Source: Aquiflexum sp. TKW24L (lineage in GTDB: Bacteria; Bacteroidota; Bacteroidia; Cytophagales; Cyclobacteriaceae). Taken from it: a stretch of DNA of 64,000 bases. Both the position numbers and the translations under genes were made by a program. Under the pieces are notes generated by a model. The model had not been told where the DNA came from, did not search any database, and worked only from the letters and a program-made list of their open reading frames with translations. The DNA is taken from NCBI RefSeq assembly GCF_023502205.1, contig NZ_JAMFLG010000006.1:1-64000 (forward strand), given 5' to 3'. This document shows positions 43,134-52,524 of this stretch, piece by piece; the first letter of the stretch is position 1, and every line of letters starts with the position of its first letter.

Positions 43134-43511
43134 ATGAGAGAAAGACTGAATGTATCGATCCAATCCGCTAGTTTGATTCTTGTTGCAGCCGGACTTGCTT
43201 GGGTGGTATGGTCCAATGATACCACCATGAAAGACATGTTGACTTATTTGATCATCCTCATTTTATTGATAGAGGGATTGAGTCTCTTTCTGATCGGAAA
43301 AGTATATCCTGAAAGTCACACCACTTTCAAAACAGGAATATTGGCTTCACTCCTGATACTTTTTGGCGTTAAAATCATGGTGCCGGATCTGTTTATTCCT
43401 TTGACCATCACCGTTTTCGCTATCAATTTTATGTATAATTTTTATACCAATGGAAAAAGAAGACAAGGAACCTTCAAAAGAAAAACAGGAAATAAATTAA
43501 AAACCAGGTAG
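43134..43511 (+). CDS. Small membrane protein, hypothetical
   Basis: 125 residues with about four membrane helices (residues 8-26, 34-54, 66-84, 86-106) and a highly basic tail (NGKRRQGTFKRKTGNKLKTR). I do not recognise the family. The ATG at 43134 is the first in the frame. It is followed 52 bp on by the next plus-strand gene, so they may share a transcript. Confidence 0.65.
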   Translation: MRERLNVSIQSASLILVAAGLAWVVWSNDTTMKDMLTYLIILILLIEGLSLFLIGKVYPESHTTFKTGILASLLILFGVKIMVPDLFIPLTITVFAINFMYNFYTNGKRRQGTFKRKTGNKLKTR

Positions 43512-43563
43512 GTCGATGATCGGCATAACTTTTGAAAGGAAGTAAGTAAATTAAAACCATAAA

Positions 43564-44028
43564 ATGTTGAAAAGATACCTTTTAATTATTTTGTTCCTTG
43601 CTCCTTTCACCCTTTTTGCCCAAGCCAAATTGGATAATCTAGTATCCGAAAGGACCAAAATGCATGCTGCATGGAAAACCTCAGAATCCAAAAAAACAGG
43701 GATTTTTGGTAACCGCACTAAAAAAGACATGATCGAAACCAATGAATGGATGGAAAGGATCATCCAAAAGGACAATCAGATCATGGATGAATTGAAGATG
43801 CTCAGCGAGATCCAAAAAACTGAAATCACCTACGAAAAGAATGATTATAAATTTATCTCCCAAAAACAGGAAAGAGAAATCGCCATGCTCAAAAGGACTT
43901 TGGCTGAAAAAGAGGGGATGGTAACAGAGCAAAAATCAGAAGGAAGAACCTATGAGTGGTTGACATTTATCTTCTTCCTAAGCACTTTAGTTTTGGGCCT
44001 TTTGCAGTATAAAAGGGTAAAAGGTTAA
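43564..44028 (+). CDS. Periplasmic coiled-coil protein with C-terminal anchor, hypothetical
   Basis: 154 residues: signal peptide (MLKRYLLIILFLAPFTLFAQA), a charged helical region (about 40-125, heptad-like, with 'KQEREIAMLKRTLAEKEGMV'), and a C-terminal membrane helix (WLTFIFFLSTLVLGLLQY) with a basic end. That gives a membrane-tethered periplasmic coiled coil. Bacteroidota carry such genes, without known function. Confidence 0.65.
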   Translation: MLKRYLLIILFLAPFTLFAQAKLDNLVSERTKMHAAWKTSESKKTGIFGNRTKKDMIETNEWMERIIQKDNQIMDELKMLSEIQKTEITYEKNDYKFISQKQEREIAMLKRTLAEKEGMVTEQKSEGRTYEWLTFIFFLSTLVLGLLQYKRVKG

Positions 44029-44120
44029 GATTACATTAGCCTAACAATCGAAGTCCTTTCCCCCGCTTTCAATTCCAACAATAAGCCATTCAATTACATC
44101 TCCCAACAGGGCTTGAGTTT

Positions 44121-44750
44121 CTAAAAATAGCTTTGCTTTAACCCGATACTAAACACCATAAATGAGTAGTTGAAGGGTTGATTACTATGTAGAAAGAAAT
44201 TGTAGCGCGTACTCAAACTAATTGAGGTTACTTTATCTATCGGTAGATCTATACCCGCTTGCGGGGTAAGGGAAAAACTCATGAATTTTCTTTGATCTTC
44301 ATAAAATCCAACCCGCAGCACCTGATTGGAATGAGCGGTTCCGATTCCCATTCCCACCCATGGCAAAATACCTCCATCATCGATAATGGTGTAATGTACA
44401 GTTCCTTGAATCGGGAAGGTGTTTATCGTTCGAAACTGATTGCCATGGATAGCGGCATTGCCATTGTTTAGCTCTTGTGTATAATTATCAAAGCGCTGCG
44501 CAAAAACTTGCCAGCCAAGCAAAAAACCAACAGTAATTTTGGGTTTAACAGCCCAGCGATTTTCTATACTGACTCCTCGCCACGACATGCTGCTGATGAA
44601 ATCATTAGACATTTGACCAAGAGGAACGGCGATATCATAGTTTATACGAAAGTTATTTTTCCTAAAATTGGGCACCCGAATTTTATTCGTTTGGGCATTT
44701 GCTGAAATTCCAAAAGCGATGATTGCGATAAAAACCAGAACTTTTTTCAT
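44121..44750 (-). CDS. Outer-membrane beta-barrel protein, hypothetical
   Basis: 209 residues; signal peptide MKKVLVFIAIIAFGISANAQ. Alternating hydrophobic strands throughout, several with an aromatic girdle pattern, and the C-terminal Phe (…IGLKQSYF) fit a small porin-like barrel. 'LPWVGMGIGTAHSN' and 'LTPQAGIDLPI' are OMP_b-brl-type turns. It starts 3 bp after the stop of the DUF4136 lipoprotein gene, so the two genes are co-transcribed. Confidence 0.75.
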   Translation of the reverse strand: MKKVLVFIAIIAFGISANAQTNKIRVPNFRKNNFRINYDIAVPLGQMSNDFISSMSWRGVSIENRWAVKPKITVGFLLGWQVFAQRFDNYTQELNNGNAAIHGNQFRTINTFPIQGTVHYTIIDDGGILPWVGMGIGTAHSNQVLRVGFYEDQRKFMSFSLTPQAGIDLPIDKVTSISLSTRYNFFLHSNQPFNYSFMVFSIGLKQSYF

Positions 44751-44753
44751 CGT

Positions 44754-45401
44754 TTAACGAGTCAGGTAAGGTGATTGTAAAAACATTTGATCAATGGCTC
44801 CCAACGTGCGGTTAGTTAGGTTTGTGACGTTACCCCTAAATAGCCCGGTACCTACGCCATACCATACCTCAGGAATGACTTGGTTTCGTTTGGGGAGCGA
44901 TTTTCCATCCAGTAGCTCCACTATAATAGCACCGGTGCGAATATTGGAAGTAGTGACTTGGGGTGGAAAGAAGCAACAGCCTCCCCAGCCCCAACCTCCC
45001 CAACCTCCCCAGCCGCCCCAACCTCCCCACCAAGTGGAGAAATAGTTATCGGAACGGTTTACACTTACTAAAACAAGGTAGTCGGCCTGTGTAGCCAAAT
45101 TACTATCTGAAATTTCTGTGTAACCTGCTTGGTTCATATTAAATCGTACCCGATTTAAAACGAGACGCAGATCAATTTCAAGGTCCGTATTAGATGTACC
45201 AGGATCGGTTAAAACAATGACCGTATCTGCCAAATAATAAGTATCGATAGCGGGATTGCTGAAATCAAAATCAGGGTCTGATTTTTCGGTGAATACCGAA
45301 TCATAATCTGATACAAATTCCGGTTCGATGGGGTAGCAACTGCTGAACAGCAGGATGGAAAAAAAAGTGAACCCTGTTAATAGATTGGAAAGTTTTTTCA
45401 T
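44754..45401 (-). CDS. DUF4136 lipoprotein with Trp-Gly repeat
   Basis: About 215 residues from the ATG at 45401 (MKKLSNLLTGFTFFSILLFSSC); the in-frame ATG at 45422 is rejected because it would precede the signal. The body matches DUF4136 lipoproteins ('LRLVLNRVRFNMNQAGYTEI', 'ADYLVLVSVNRSDNY', 'RTGAIIVELLD'). In the middle is an unusual run of five W-G-G units followed by WGWGGCCFFPP (about residues 120-143), encoded by a slippage-prone C-rich repeat at 44983-45031. Envelope role unknown. Followed by an OM barrel gene. Confidence 0.8.
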   Translation of the reverse strand: MKKLSNLLTGFTFFSILLFSSCYPIEPEFVSDYDSVFTEKSDPDFDFSNPAIDTYYLADTVIVLTDPGTSNTDLEIDLRLVLNRVRFNMNQAGYTEISDSNLATQADYLVLVSVNRSDNYFSTWWGGWGGWGGWGGWGWGGCCFFPPQVTTSNIRTGAIIVELLDGKSLPKRNQVIPEVWYGVGTGLFRGNVTNLTNRTLGAIDQMFLQSPYLTR

Positions 45402-45644
45402 TGAAGCATAAATTGATGCCAAATCTAAGAATAAACGCTAAATCCAATCTTAATTTTACTCCATTTCTTAAACTATTGATAATTAACCGTAAATCGCAGT
45501 CATTGTCAGAGGAATAAACCTTATCTAACAAAAAATATTTCTTTATCGACTCGGCGAAGTTTAAACGTTTATTGGGATAGAATTCTAATGAAATTTCAAG
45601 TTCTTTTTATCTGTCCTCGCGATTACAAATCACGAAGAGCTCAA

Positions 45645-46304
45645 TCACTTTAACCTTGCAATCGGTGTTCTTCCACCTTTGGTTTTTTCATCCATGCTTA
45701 CCAAAACCTCCGCATCCAAAGGTAGATAGACGTCTACTCTTGAGCCAAATTTGATAAATCCGAATTCCCCGCCTTGAGCTAATGGGGTTCCTTCCTTGAC
45801 ATACCATTTGATCCTGCGTGCCAATGCCCCTGCAATCTGACGGACAAGGATCTTCACCCCGCTTTTATGCAAAAGGACCATAGTGGTTCTCTCATTTTCA
45901 GTACTGGATTTTGGATGCCATGCTACAAGGTATTTTCCTGGATGATATTTAAAAAACTCCACGACACCGGCTATCGGCGAGCGGTTGACATGGACATTGA
46001 TCGGAGACATGAATATCGAAACCTGCATTCTCCGCTCATTAAGGTATTCGGTTTCGGTAGTTTCTTCGATGACGACTACTTTGCCGTCGGCAGGAGCAAA
46101 TACCAGTTTATCTTCGTTGGGAAGTGGAATGAATGGGTTTCTAAAAAACTGGAGTATAATTAAATAAAAAACAATACTGACCAATAATATAACATTGAGA
46201 ACGGTCTCCTGCTCAGGTATCCACCTGTTCAACCCAAAATTGACCGCTACTAAAATTAGCAATAGCCAAAACAACAATGTCCTACCTTCTTTGTGAATAC
46301 TCAT
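45645..46304 (-). CDS. psd: Phosphatidylserine decarboxylase-related protein
   Basis: 219 residues. It decarboxylates phosphatidylserine to phosphatidylethanolamine at the inner membrane. Two membrane helices at the N-terminus (LLFWLLLILVAVNFGLN and VILLVSIVFYLIILQFF), then the catalytic part with 'VFAPADGKVVVIEE', 'SPINVHVNRSPIAG' (the His pair) and the processing site 'FGSRVDVYLPLDAEV', where cleavage before the Ser (GS) yields the pyruvoyl cofactor. The short form is typical of Bacteroidota. Its substrate supply comes from CdsA-type CDP-diacylglycerol made by the gene at 47725. Confidence 0.93.
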   Translation of the reverse strand: MSIHKEGRTLLFWLLLILVAVNFGLNRWIPEQETVLNVILLVSIVFYLIILQFFRNPFIPLPNEDKLVFAPADGKVVVIEETTETEYLNERRMQVSIFMSPINVHVNRSPIAGVVEFFKYHPGKYLVAWHPKSSTENERTTMVLLHKSGVKILVRQIAGALARRIKWYVKEGTPLAQGGEFGFIKFGSRVDVYLPLDAEVLVSMDEKTKGGRTPIARLK

Positions 46305-46309
46305 GAGCT

Positions 46310-46346
46310 ATAAAATTGAAAAGGCGTGAAAGTTGACTTCCACGCC
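46310..46346 (-). terminator. Terminator after the glutamate dehydrogenase gene
   Basis: GGCGTG (46323-46328) pairs with CACGCC (46341-46346), extended by AGT/ACT in the inner stem. On the minus strand it is followed by TTTTCAATTTT. It separates gdhA from psd. Confidence 0.75.
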
Positions 46347-46375
46347 CCAAATATAGTAAAAACTTTTTTTTGACC

Positions 46376-47653
46376 TTAAAAACCTCCCCTATAGGTGTAG
46401 GTTTTAGCTACTTTGTCTATCGCAACAATATACGCTGCGATTCTCAATGGAACTTGGTACTTAATAGAAGCCTCATACACATGGTCAAAGGCGTCTTTCA
46501 TGATCCTGTCAGACCTTCTGTTGACCCTTTCGGCTGTCCATTTGTAACCGAGTCTATTTTGGACCCACTCAAAATAGGAAACCGTAACACCACCGGCATT
46601 TGCCAAAATATCCGGTACTGCCATGATGCCTTTGTCATTTAGAATGGCATCTGCCTTTGCCGAGGTAGGGCCATTGGCACCTTCGACGATCAGCTTAGCT
46701 TTGATTCTATCAGCGTTGGCAATGGTGATGACGTCTTCTACTGCAGCTGGAACAAGGACATCTACTTCCAATTCAAGCAAATCCATGGCGTCAGCTAATT
46801 TCTCAGCACCTTTGAAATTCTCAAGTGTCCCTTTATTGCTGTCTCTGTAGGCGATGGCTTCCTGTATGTTAATGCCATCAGCATTGTAATATGCTCCGGA
46901 AATATCAGAAATCGCTACAATTTTCAACCCTCTTTCTTCTAACAGCAATGAAGCCCATGAACCCACGTTTCCAAATCCCTGTACGGCACATGTTGCCTGA
47001 AAAGGATTGATTTTGAGTTTTTGCATGGCAGCCAAGGCGGTTACCATGACGCCACGACCGGTGGCTTCGGTTCTTCCCAATGAACCGCCCAATACCAATG
47101 GCTTGCCGGTAACGACAGCATTGACAGTCATGCCATGTGCTTTGGAATATTCATCCATCAGCCATGCCATTTCTCTTGGTCCTGTTCCCATATCCGGGGC
47201 AGGTATATCTTTATCAGGACCAAAGACATCGATCATCGCAAGGGTGTAAGCCCTCACCAATCTCTCAATTTCACCGGCTGACATTTCCCTTGGATTACAC
47301 CTCACACCACCTTTACCTCCGCCATAAGGAATGTCCACGACGGCACATTTCCAAGTCATCCAAGCAGCCAATGCCCTGACCTCATCCAAGTGGACATCGG
47401 GTGCAAACCTAATCCCTCCTTTTGCAGGTCCTAGGATGTTGGAATGGATTACCCGGATCCCTTCAAAAACCTTGATTTTACCATTATCCATGGTAATCGG
47501 AAGGGAGACGATGACTTGTTTGGCGGGATTTTTTAGCACGTTGTAGATCTCTTCTGAAAGACCTAATTTTTCTGCTGCAATGTGAAATCTTTCCATCATG
47601 GACTCCAGCGGATTTTCTTTATCCTTGATTGGAGCCGGTTCAATGTAAGCCAT
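46376..47653 (-). CDS. gdhA: Glu/Leu/Phe/Val dehydrogenase (glutamate dehydrogenase)
   Basis: 425 residues; interconverts glutamate and 2-oxoglutarate plus ammonia with NAD(P). The catalytic region is 'GGIRFAPDVHLDEVRALAAWMTWKCAVVDIPYGGGKGGV' (about 75-115), with the substrate Lys in the MTWK segment and the GGGKGG loop. 'APDMGTGPREMAWLMDEY' and the Rossmann 'VQGFGNVGSWAS' (about 230) follow. The length and motifs fit the hexameric bacterial/archaeal type. Single-gene unit with its own terminator. Confidence 0.94.
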   Translation of the reverse strand: MAYIEPAPIKDKENPLESMMERFHIAAEKLGLSEEIYNVLKNPAKQVIVSLPITMDNGKIKVFEGIRVIHSNILGPAKGGIRFAPDVHLDEVRALAAWMTWKCAVVDIPYGGGKGGVRCNPREMSAGEIERLVRAYTLAMIDVFGPDKDIPAPDMGTGPREMAWLMDEYSKAHGMTVNAVVTGKPLVLGGSLGRTEATGRGVMVTALAAMQKLKINPFQATCAVQGFGNVGSWASLLLEERGLKIVAISDISGAYYNADGINIQEAIAYRDSNKGTLENFKGAEKLADAMDLLELEVDVLVPAAVEDVITIANADRIKAKLIVEGANGPTSAKADAILNDKGIMAVPDILANAGGVTVSYFEWVQNRLGYKWTAERVNRRSDRIMKDAFDHVYEASIKYQVPLRIAAYIVAIDKVAKTYTYRGGF

Positions 47654-47724
47654 ATTGGGTTATTTTAGTTGACTGTTGATTAGGGTACAATATTAAGGAG
47701 TTTTTTAATATGCCATAGGTAAAA

Positions 47725-48591
47725 TTAGAAGATTTTCAAAAAGGCGGCTATAAATGGGGCCGATAATAACAATCCGTCAAAACGGTCCATAAATCCACCA
47801 TGTCCCGGAAGGGATTTTCCTGAGTCTTTGATCTCAATGCTTCTCTTGAAAAGTGACTCTATCAAGTCACCGTACGTGCCTGCGATGATGATAATGGTTG
47901 CCATACCCAGCCATTGCCATTCTTCGATGGACTTAAAATTTTTACCCAAAAAATAAGCAACGAGAAAAGCTGCGGCCGCTCCTCCCAAAAACCCTTCCCA
48001 GGATTTTTTTGGGGATACCCTTTCAAACAGCTTGGTCTTGCCAAATTTGGTTCCGGCAAAATAAGCGCCCGAATCCGAAGCCCAAAGAATGAAGAGCGCC
48101 CCAACAATAACCTCATAATGAAAGGACCCATCCACTGAAAAAGCCGCAACGTTTAAAAGAGAAAAAGGAACCGCCACATAAAATAACCCTAAGAAAGTAA
48201 AGGCAATTCCCGTAAAAGGTTTCTTGTCCGTTTTCCTGTACAATTTGATAAAGAAAACCAGAGAGGCTAATGGGAAAATCAGAAAATAATATTTCTCATT
48301 TAAGTGCTCCATCCCTATAAAAAACGAGAGAGTAAAAATACTAAGCCCCAAAAATGTTCCAAAGCTTTTGAGCGGCAACATGCCGTCGAGTCCAGAAAGC
48401 TTGTAGAATTCCATTTGGGAAAACGCCAATATTAACCCAAATATCAAGAAATAAAGCCAAGGACTGATGATCGAGCCTGCCACGATGATGCCCGCTCCGA
48501 TGATCCCTGTGATTACCCTTTGGCCAAGATTACTGTAATTATTTATGTTAAATCGGTCTCTGACTCTAAAAGGAGATCTCATTCTTGACAA
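47725..48591 (-). CDS. cdsA: Phosphatidate cytidylyltransferase
   Basis: 288 residues; forms CDP-diacylglycerol from phosphatidate and CTP at the inner membrane. About eight helices, with the C-terminal signature 'GDLIESLFKRSIEIKDSGKSLPGHGGFMDRFDGLL' and the earlier 'SPKKSWEGFLGGAAAA'. Alternate start MRSPF at 48582. It overlaps the DUF2007 gene by 26 bp. It feeds psd and other phospholipid branches. Confidence 0.95.
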   Translation of the reverse strand: MSRMRSPFRVRDRFNINNYSNLGQRVITGIIGAGIIVAGSIISPWLYFLIFGLILAFSQMEFYKLSGLDGMLPLKSFGTFLGLSIFTLSFFIGMEHLNEKYYFLIFPLASLVFFIKLYRKTDKKPFTGIAFTFLGLFYVAVPFSLLNVAAFSVDGSFHYEVIVGALFILWASDSGAYFAGTKFGKTKLFERVSPKKSWEGFLGGAAAAFLVAYFLGKNFKSIEEWQWLGMATIIIIAGTYGDLIESLFKRSIEIKDSGKSLPGHGGFMDRFDGLLLSAPFIAAFLKIF

Positions 48592-48772
48592 TATTTAATG
48601 CTTTTGAAAACTCAACCTGGGGCACCATCACCTCATATTGTCCGTGTATCCTGTACACCGATTCTATTTTATTCATCACGACTGCAGGAATCCCGTTTTC
48701 CTCCAAGACTGATTTGACAATCTCTGCCCTTACCGGAGAGCCATCTGAAAATACTTTCTGCCAGTTATCCAT
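48566..48772 (-). CDS. DUF2007 family protein
   Basis: 68 residues from the ATG at 48772 (MDNWQKVFSDGSPVRAEIVKSVL); the earlier ATG at 48820 lies within the CPBP gene and is rejected. It matches the small DUF2007 fold ('AEIVKSVLEENGIPAVVMNK…YRIHGQYEVMVPQVEFSKAL'), a putative signal-transducing beta-alpha-beta protein. It overlaps cdsA and the CPBP gene end, indicating translational coupling. Confidence 0.85.
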   Translation of the reverse strand: MDNWQKVFSDGSPVRAEIVKSVLEENGIPAVVMNKIESVYRIHGQYEVMVPQVEFSKALNIVKNEISF

Positions 48773-49706
48773 CTGATTCAATAATTTGAGATTTCTCTTT
48801 AAACATTCTAAAACCAACAAGCAAAATCAACAATCCTAACATTGCGAGTGGTACCGATACCTGATCGGTCTCTTCTATATTAAAATCCAGTTTGCCCAAT
48901 TTATTCAAATAAACCAACACCACTGTGAAAGTATTGTTGAGAATATGTCCGACAATAGGATATAACAGACTCCCCGAATATAAATAAAGGTATCCGAAAA
49001 TTGCTCCAAGTACCATTCTTGGAAAAAATCCATAAAATTGAAAATGGATCGCTGAAAATATAAAAGCAGATAACCAAATCGCTATGTGTGCATTTCCGGT
49101 AAATAAATGAAGCTTAGGCTGTAGCACTCCCCTAAAGAGAAATTCTTCCCCTATTCCTGCCAAAACCCCGATTACCAAGATTCCCGCAAGAAACTCCCAA
49201 ACATTTTCAAAATCTGTCAAATATTTGGTCAAAGCCATCAATTCATCCTCTTTGGACCTCATCATCTGTTCCAGTTCGCTCAGAAATTCCGGCAGGATGA
49301 TTTTGGCATTCCAGTCAATCAACAAGCTATTGAATAGAATTGATCCCACCATGATCACTATAGTCAAAGCAAATCCCATGAACTTAAACCTTGACAATTG
49401 TTGTTGCCATCCAAAATCAGCCTTATCTATTACCTTGGCTATCAGAATACCTGCCACCAAAAAGCCAAGTCCGCCTCCAAGTCCCTGCACAAACAGAAAA
49501 GCCATTCGGCCATTTGGATGATTGGATTCTGCTGTGAATAAGGCTGTCAGCTCGTCAAGGGGGATATTAAAAAGGAAGGGAATAAGTAAAAGTCCGAGGC
49601 CTTGCAAAAGAATTAATACGCCAAAAGTAATCAAAACCATCACTACAATAGACAAAAGCCAATTACTTTTGGTTGTGATGGGTACTTGGGTTTTATATAT
49701 ATCCAT
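48765..49706 (-). CDS. CPBP-family intramembrane metalloprotease
   Basis: 313 residues with about eight membrane helices. The Abi/CAAX-protease motifs are 'GIGEEFLFRGVLQPKL' (EE-x3-R, about residue 190), 'FIFSAIHFQFYGF' (F-x3-H) and 'VGHILNNTFTV' (H-x3-N). Prokaryotic members act in prenyl-protein processing, bacteriocin self-immunity or other intramembrane cleavage; the substrate is unknown here. First gene of the CPBP-DUF2007-cdsA operon. Confidence 0.9.
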   Translation of the reverse strand: MDIYKTQVPITTKSNWLLSIVVMVLITFGVLILLQGLGLLLIPFLFNIPLDELTALFTAESNHPNGRMAFLFVQGLGGGLGFLVAGILIAKVIDKADFGWQQQLSRFKFMGFALTIVIMVGSILFNSLLIDWNAKIILPEFLSELEQMMRSKEDELMALTKYLTDFENVWEFLAGILVIGVLAGIGEEFLFRGVLQPKLHLFTGNAHIAIWLSAFIFSAIHFQFYGFFPRMVLGAIFGYLYLYSGSLLYPIVGHILNNTFTVVLVYLNKLGKLDFNIEETDQVSVPLAMLGLLILLVGFRMFKEKSQIIESDG

Positions 49707-49743
49707 AATTGGGGTAAATTTACACGAAAATTAGAATTAGGAA

Positions 49744-50733
49744 GTGGTTAAAATTGGAAACATAGAATTAGGGGATTTCCCCTTGCTACTCGCTCCCATG
49801 GAAGATGTGAGTGATCCTCCCTTTAGAGCTGTATGCAAAGACAATGGGGCGGACCTCATGTACACAGAATTTATAAGCTCGGAAGGATTGATCAGGGATG
49901 CTGCCAAAAGTATCCAAAAACTGGATATTTTCGAATACGAGCGTCCGGTCGGCATTCAGATTTTTGGGGCCGAAATAGAATCCATGAGGGAAGCAGCTGC
50001 CATTGCTGAGGCTGCCGGACCGGATATATTGGACATCAACTATGGTTGTCCGGTGCATAAAGTAGCATGCAAAGGTGCAGGTGCAGGGATTTTACTGAAC
50101 ATCGATAAGATGGTGTCCATGACAGCCGAAATCGTCAAGCGTGTCAATATTCCTGTCACTGTCAAAACCCGACTAGGTTGGTCTCATGATACAATTCGTA
50201 TCGTGGAAGTTGCGGAGCGACTTCAGGATATCGGTATCCAAGCGATCAGCATCCATGCCCGTACCCGTCAGCAGATGTACAAAGGTGAAGCAGATTGGTC
50301 ATACCTCAACTTGGTGAAAGAAAATCCAAGACTGCACATTCCTGTTTTTGGGAATGGAGATATTGATACTCCTGAGAAGGCAAAAGAATACCGAGACAAA
50401 TACAATGTAGACGGCATGATGATCGGCCGTGCATCCATCGGCTATCCCTGGATCTTCAATGAAATCAAGCATTTCTTCGAAACAGGAGAAAAACTAGCAG
50501 GTCCTGATCTGGAACAAAGGATCAATGTCACCAAAAAGCACCTTGACTTTTCAGTCAAATGGAAAGGCGAAAAACAGGGAATACTTGAAATGAGAAGGCA
50601 TTACACCAATTACTTCCGCGGCATGCCTAATTTCAAACCATACAGAAGTCAGATGGTCACAGCGGAAACCTACGATGAAGTAGCTGTTCTTTTGGATGAA
50701 GTAGGAGAAGTTTTTGCCGATTATCAATTTTAA
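49744..50733 (+). CDS. dusB: tRNA-dihydrouridine synthase
   Basis: 329 residues; an FMN enzyme that reduces uridine in the D-loop of tRNA. 'LAPMEDVSDPPFRAVCKDNGADLMYTEFISSEGL' (about 20-53), the catalytic Cys in 'DINYGCPVHKVACKGAGAGIL' (about 95-115), 'AISIHARTRQQMYKG' and 'GMMIGRASIGYPWIF' are all present. The start is GTG at 49744 (VKIGNIELGD). It diverges from the CPBP gene by 37 bp, so the two promoters must overlap. Confidence 0.95.
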   Translation: MVKIGNIELGDFPLLLAPMEDVSDPPFRAVCKDNGADLMYTEFISSEGLIRDAAKSIQKLDIFEYERPVGIQIFGAEIESMREAAAIAEAAGPDILDINYGCPVHKVACKGAGAGILLNIDKMVSMTAEIVKRVNIPVTVKTRLGWSHDTIRIVEVAERLQDIGIQAISIHARTRQQMYKGEADWSYLNLVKENPRLHIPVFGNGDIDTPEKAKEYRDKYNVDGMMIGRASIGYPWIFNEIKHFFETGEKLAGPDLEQRINVTKKHLDFSVKWKGEKQGILEMRRHYTNYFRGMPNFKPYRSQMVTAETYDEVAVLLDEVGEVFADYQF

Positions 50734-50801
50734 AGCAGGATTCAGCGAAAATTTTCGGATTTTAACATTCCAAATCACTCCTATTCTTCCTATTTCATAA
50801 A

Positions 50802-51701
50802 ATGACTAAAGACATCCAAGCAGAAGGCGCCTTGAAGGCATGGGGTTTTCTTATTGTATTGGCGCTGATCTGGGGAAGTTCTTTCATTTTGATCAAAAGA
50901 GGATTGGAGATTTTTTCGCCGGGAGAAGTTGGCGCATTCAGAATCGTGGCAGCAGGTATGGTCTTATTGCCGCTTTCATTGCCAAGATTGAAAACCCTGA
51001 AAAAAAGACAAGTCAAAAACCTGATCATAGTCGGGTTCATGGGCAGTTTTATTCCTGCTTTCCTATTTGCAAAAGCCCAAACCCAACTCAGTTCTTCACT
51101 TACCGGAGTTTTCAATGCGATGACTCCCTTATTTGTGGTCATTATCGGGGCGTTGTTTTTTCAGGCAAGGATTACCCGAAGAAACAGCTTTGGTTTGGCC
51201 ATTGCTTTTGTTGGGGTCGTCATTCTGTTGATGGTGAAGGAAGGGACTTATTTTGGGGATTTTTCTGAGATCAACTCCTACGCCTTCTATGTATTGCTTG
51301 CCTGCCTGTGTTATGGGTTCAACCTGAATATCATCAAGTACCGCTTTGTTGAACTCAAACCTGTGGCGATCACAGCCATTTCACTGCTGATGGTTTTGCC
51401 GATGGCATTGATTTACCTGTTTGCCTTTACCCAGTTTTCCTTCAAGATCCTTCATGTCGAAGGCGCAGTCGAAGCAGCCGGCTACATTACCTTACTTGGG
51501 GTTCTCGGTACAGCCATTGCTTTGATCTTGTTCAATATCATGGTAAAAGTAGCAACTCCGGTATTTGCGAGTTCAGTTACCTACCTTATTCCGATTGTGG
51601 CCATCATGTGGGGATTGTTGGACGGAGAAGTATTATTGCCCGGTCATTATTTTGGGATAGTGGCTGTGATTTTTGGGGTTTGGATAGGGAATAGGAAGTG
51701 A
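50802..51701 (+). CDS. EamA/DMT-family transporter
   Basis: 299 residues with ten membrane helices in two EamA repeats. 'LALIWGSSFILIKRGLEIFSPGEVGAFRIVAAGMVLL' starts the first, and 'EAAGYITLLGVLGTAIALILFNIMV…FASSVTYLIPIVAIMWGLLDGE' ends the second. Drug/metabolite transporters export amino acids or other small metabolites; the substrate is unknown. It follows dusB by 68 bp. Confidence 0.9.
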   Translation: MTKDIQAEGALKAWGFLIVLALIWGSSFILIKRGLEIFSPGEVGAFRIVAAGMVLLPLSLPRLKTLKKRQVKNLIIVGFMGSFIPAFLFAKAQTQLSSSLTGVFNAMTPLFVVIIGALFFQARITRRNSFGLAIAFVGVVILLMVKEGTYFGDFSEINSYAFYVLLACLCYGFNLNIIKYRFVELKPVAITAISLLMVLPMALIYLFAFTQFSFKILHVEGAVEAAGYITLLGVLGTAIALILFNIMVKVATPVFASSVTYLIPIVAIMWGLLDGEVLLPGHYFGIVAVIFGVWIGNRK

Positions 51702-51750
51702 TTCCTATAAGTGGTGTAATTGATACAACTTTAGTAAAACAAAAAATCAA

Positions 51751-52512
51751 ATGAAACTCAACTTTAGAAAAACCGGAACCGGTGAACCCCTGATTATCCT
51801 TCATGGACTTTTTGGATCAGCAGATAACTGGTTCAGTATCGCCAAGGAACTTGAAAAAGATTATACGCTTTACCTTGTGGACCAAAGAAATCACGGGGAT
51901 TCTCCACACAGTGAGGACTGGAACTACCAAGTAATGGCAGAAGATATCAAGGAACTGATGGAAACGGAAGGCATTGAATCTGCTTACCTCATGGGGCATT
52001 CCATGGGAGGCAAAACGGTGATGGCTTTTGCATTACAGTTTCCGGAAAAAGTTAAAAAACTGATTGTGGCTGACATTTCACCGAGGTACTACCCGCTTCA
52101 CCATCAGGAGATTTTAAAGGGACTCAATGCGATTCCCATTGAGGAAATCAAGTCCCGCAAAGAAGCAGATGATATTCTTTCCAATTATGTCAGCAATATG
52201 GGGATCAGACAGTTTCTGCTCAAAAGCCTTGGTAGAAATGAAAAAGGAGGATTTCAATGGAGAATCAACCTTAAAACCATCACCGAAAAAATTGAAATCG
52301 TAGGAGAGGAAATCGACTCAGACAATTCTTTTGAAAACCCGACGCTTTTTATGGGTGGGGAAAATTCAAACTATATTTCTGATACTGACAAAGTATCTAT
52401 TTCCAAATTATTTCCAAACAGCAACATCATCCATCTCAAGAATGCAGGGCATTGGCTTCATGCCGAACAACCGGGGGCTGTGATCGAAACAGTCAGGGCT
52501 TTTCTGGGATAA
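51751..52512 (+). CDS. Alpha/beta hydrolase (YbfF-like esterase)
   Basis: 253 residues. Oxyanion region 'LIILHGLFGSADNW' (about 15-28), 'DQRNHGDSPHS', nucleophile Ser in 'GHSMGGKTVM' (about 85-94) and His in 'NAGHWLHAEQP' (about 230-240). This is the YbfF/esterase type that hydrolyses short acyl esters or acyl-CoA-like substrates. Cytoplasmic, no signal. Convergent with mnmD. Confidence 0.9.
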   Translation: MKLNFRKTGTGEPLIILHGLFGSADNWFSIAKELEKDYTLYLVDQRNHGDSPHSEDWNYQVMAEDIKELMETEGIESAYLMGHSMGGKTVMAFALQFPEKVKKLIVADISPRYYPLHHQEILKGLNAIPIEEIKSRKEADDILSNYVSNMGIRQFLLKSLGRNEKGGFQWRINLKTITEKIEIVGEEIDSDNSFENPTLFMGGENSNYISDTDKVSISKLFPNSNIIHLKNAGHWLHAEQPGAVIETVRAFLG

Positions 52513-52524
52513 TGATTTAAATAT

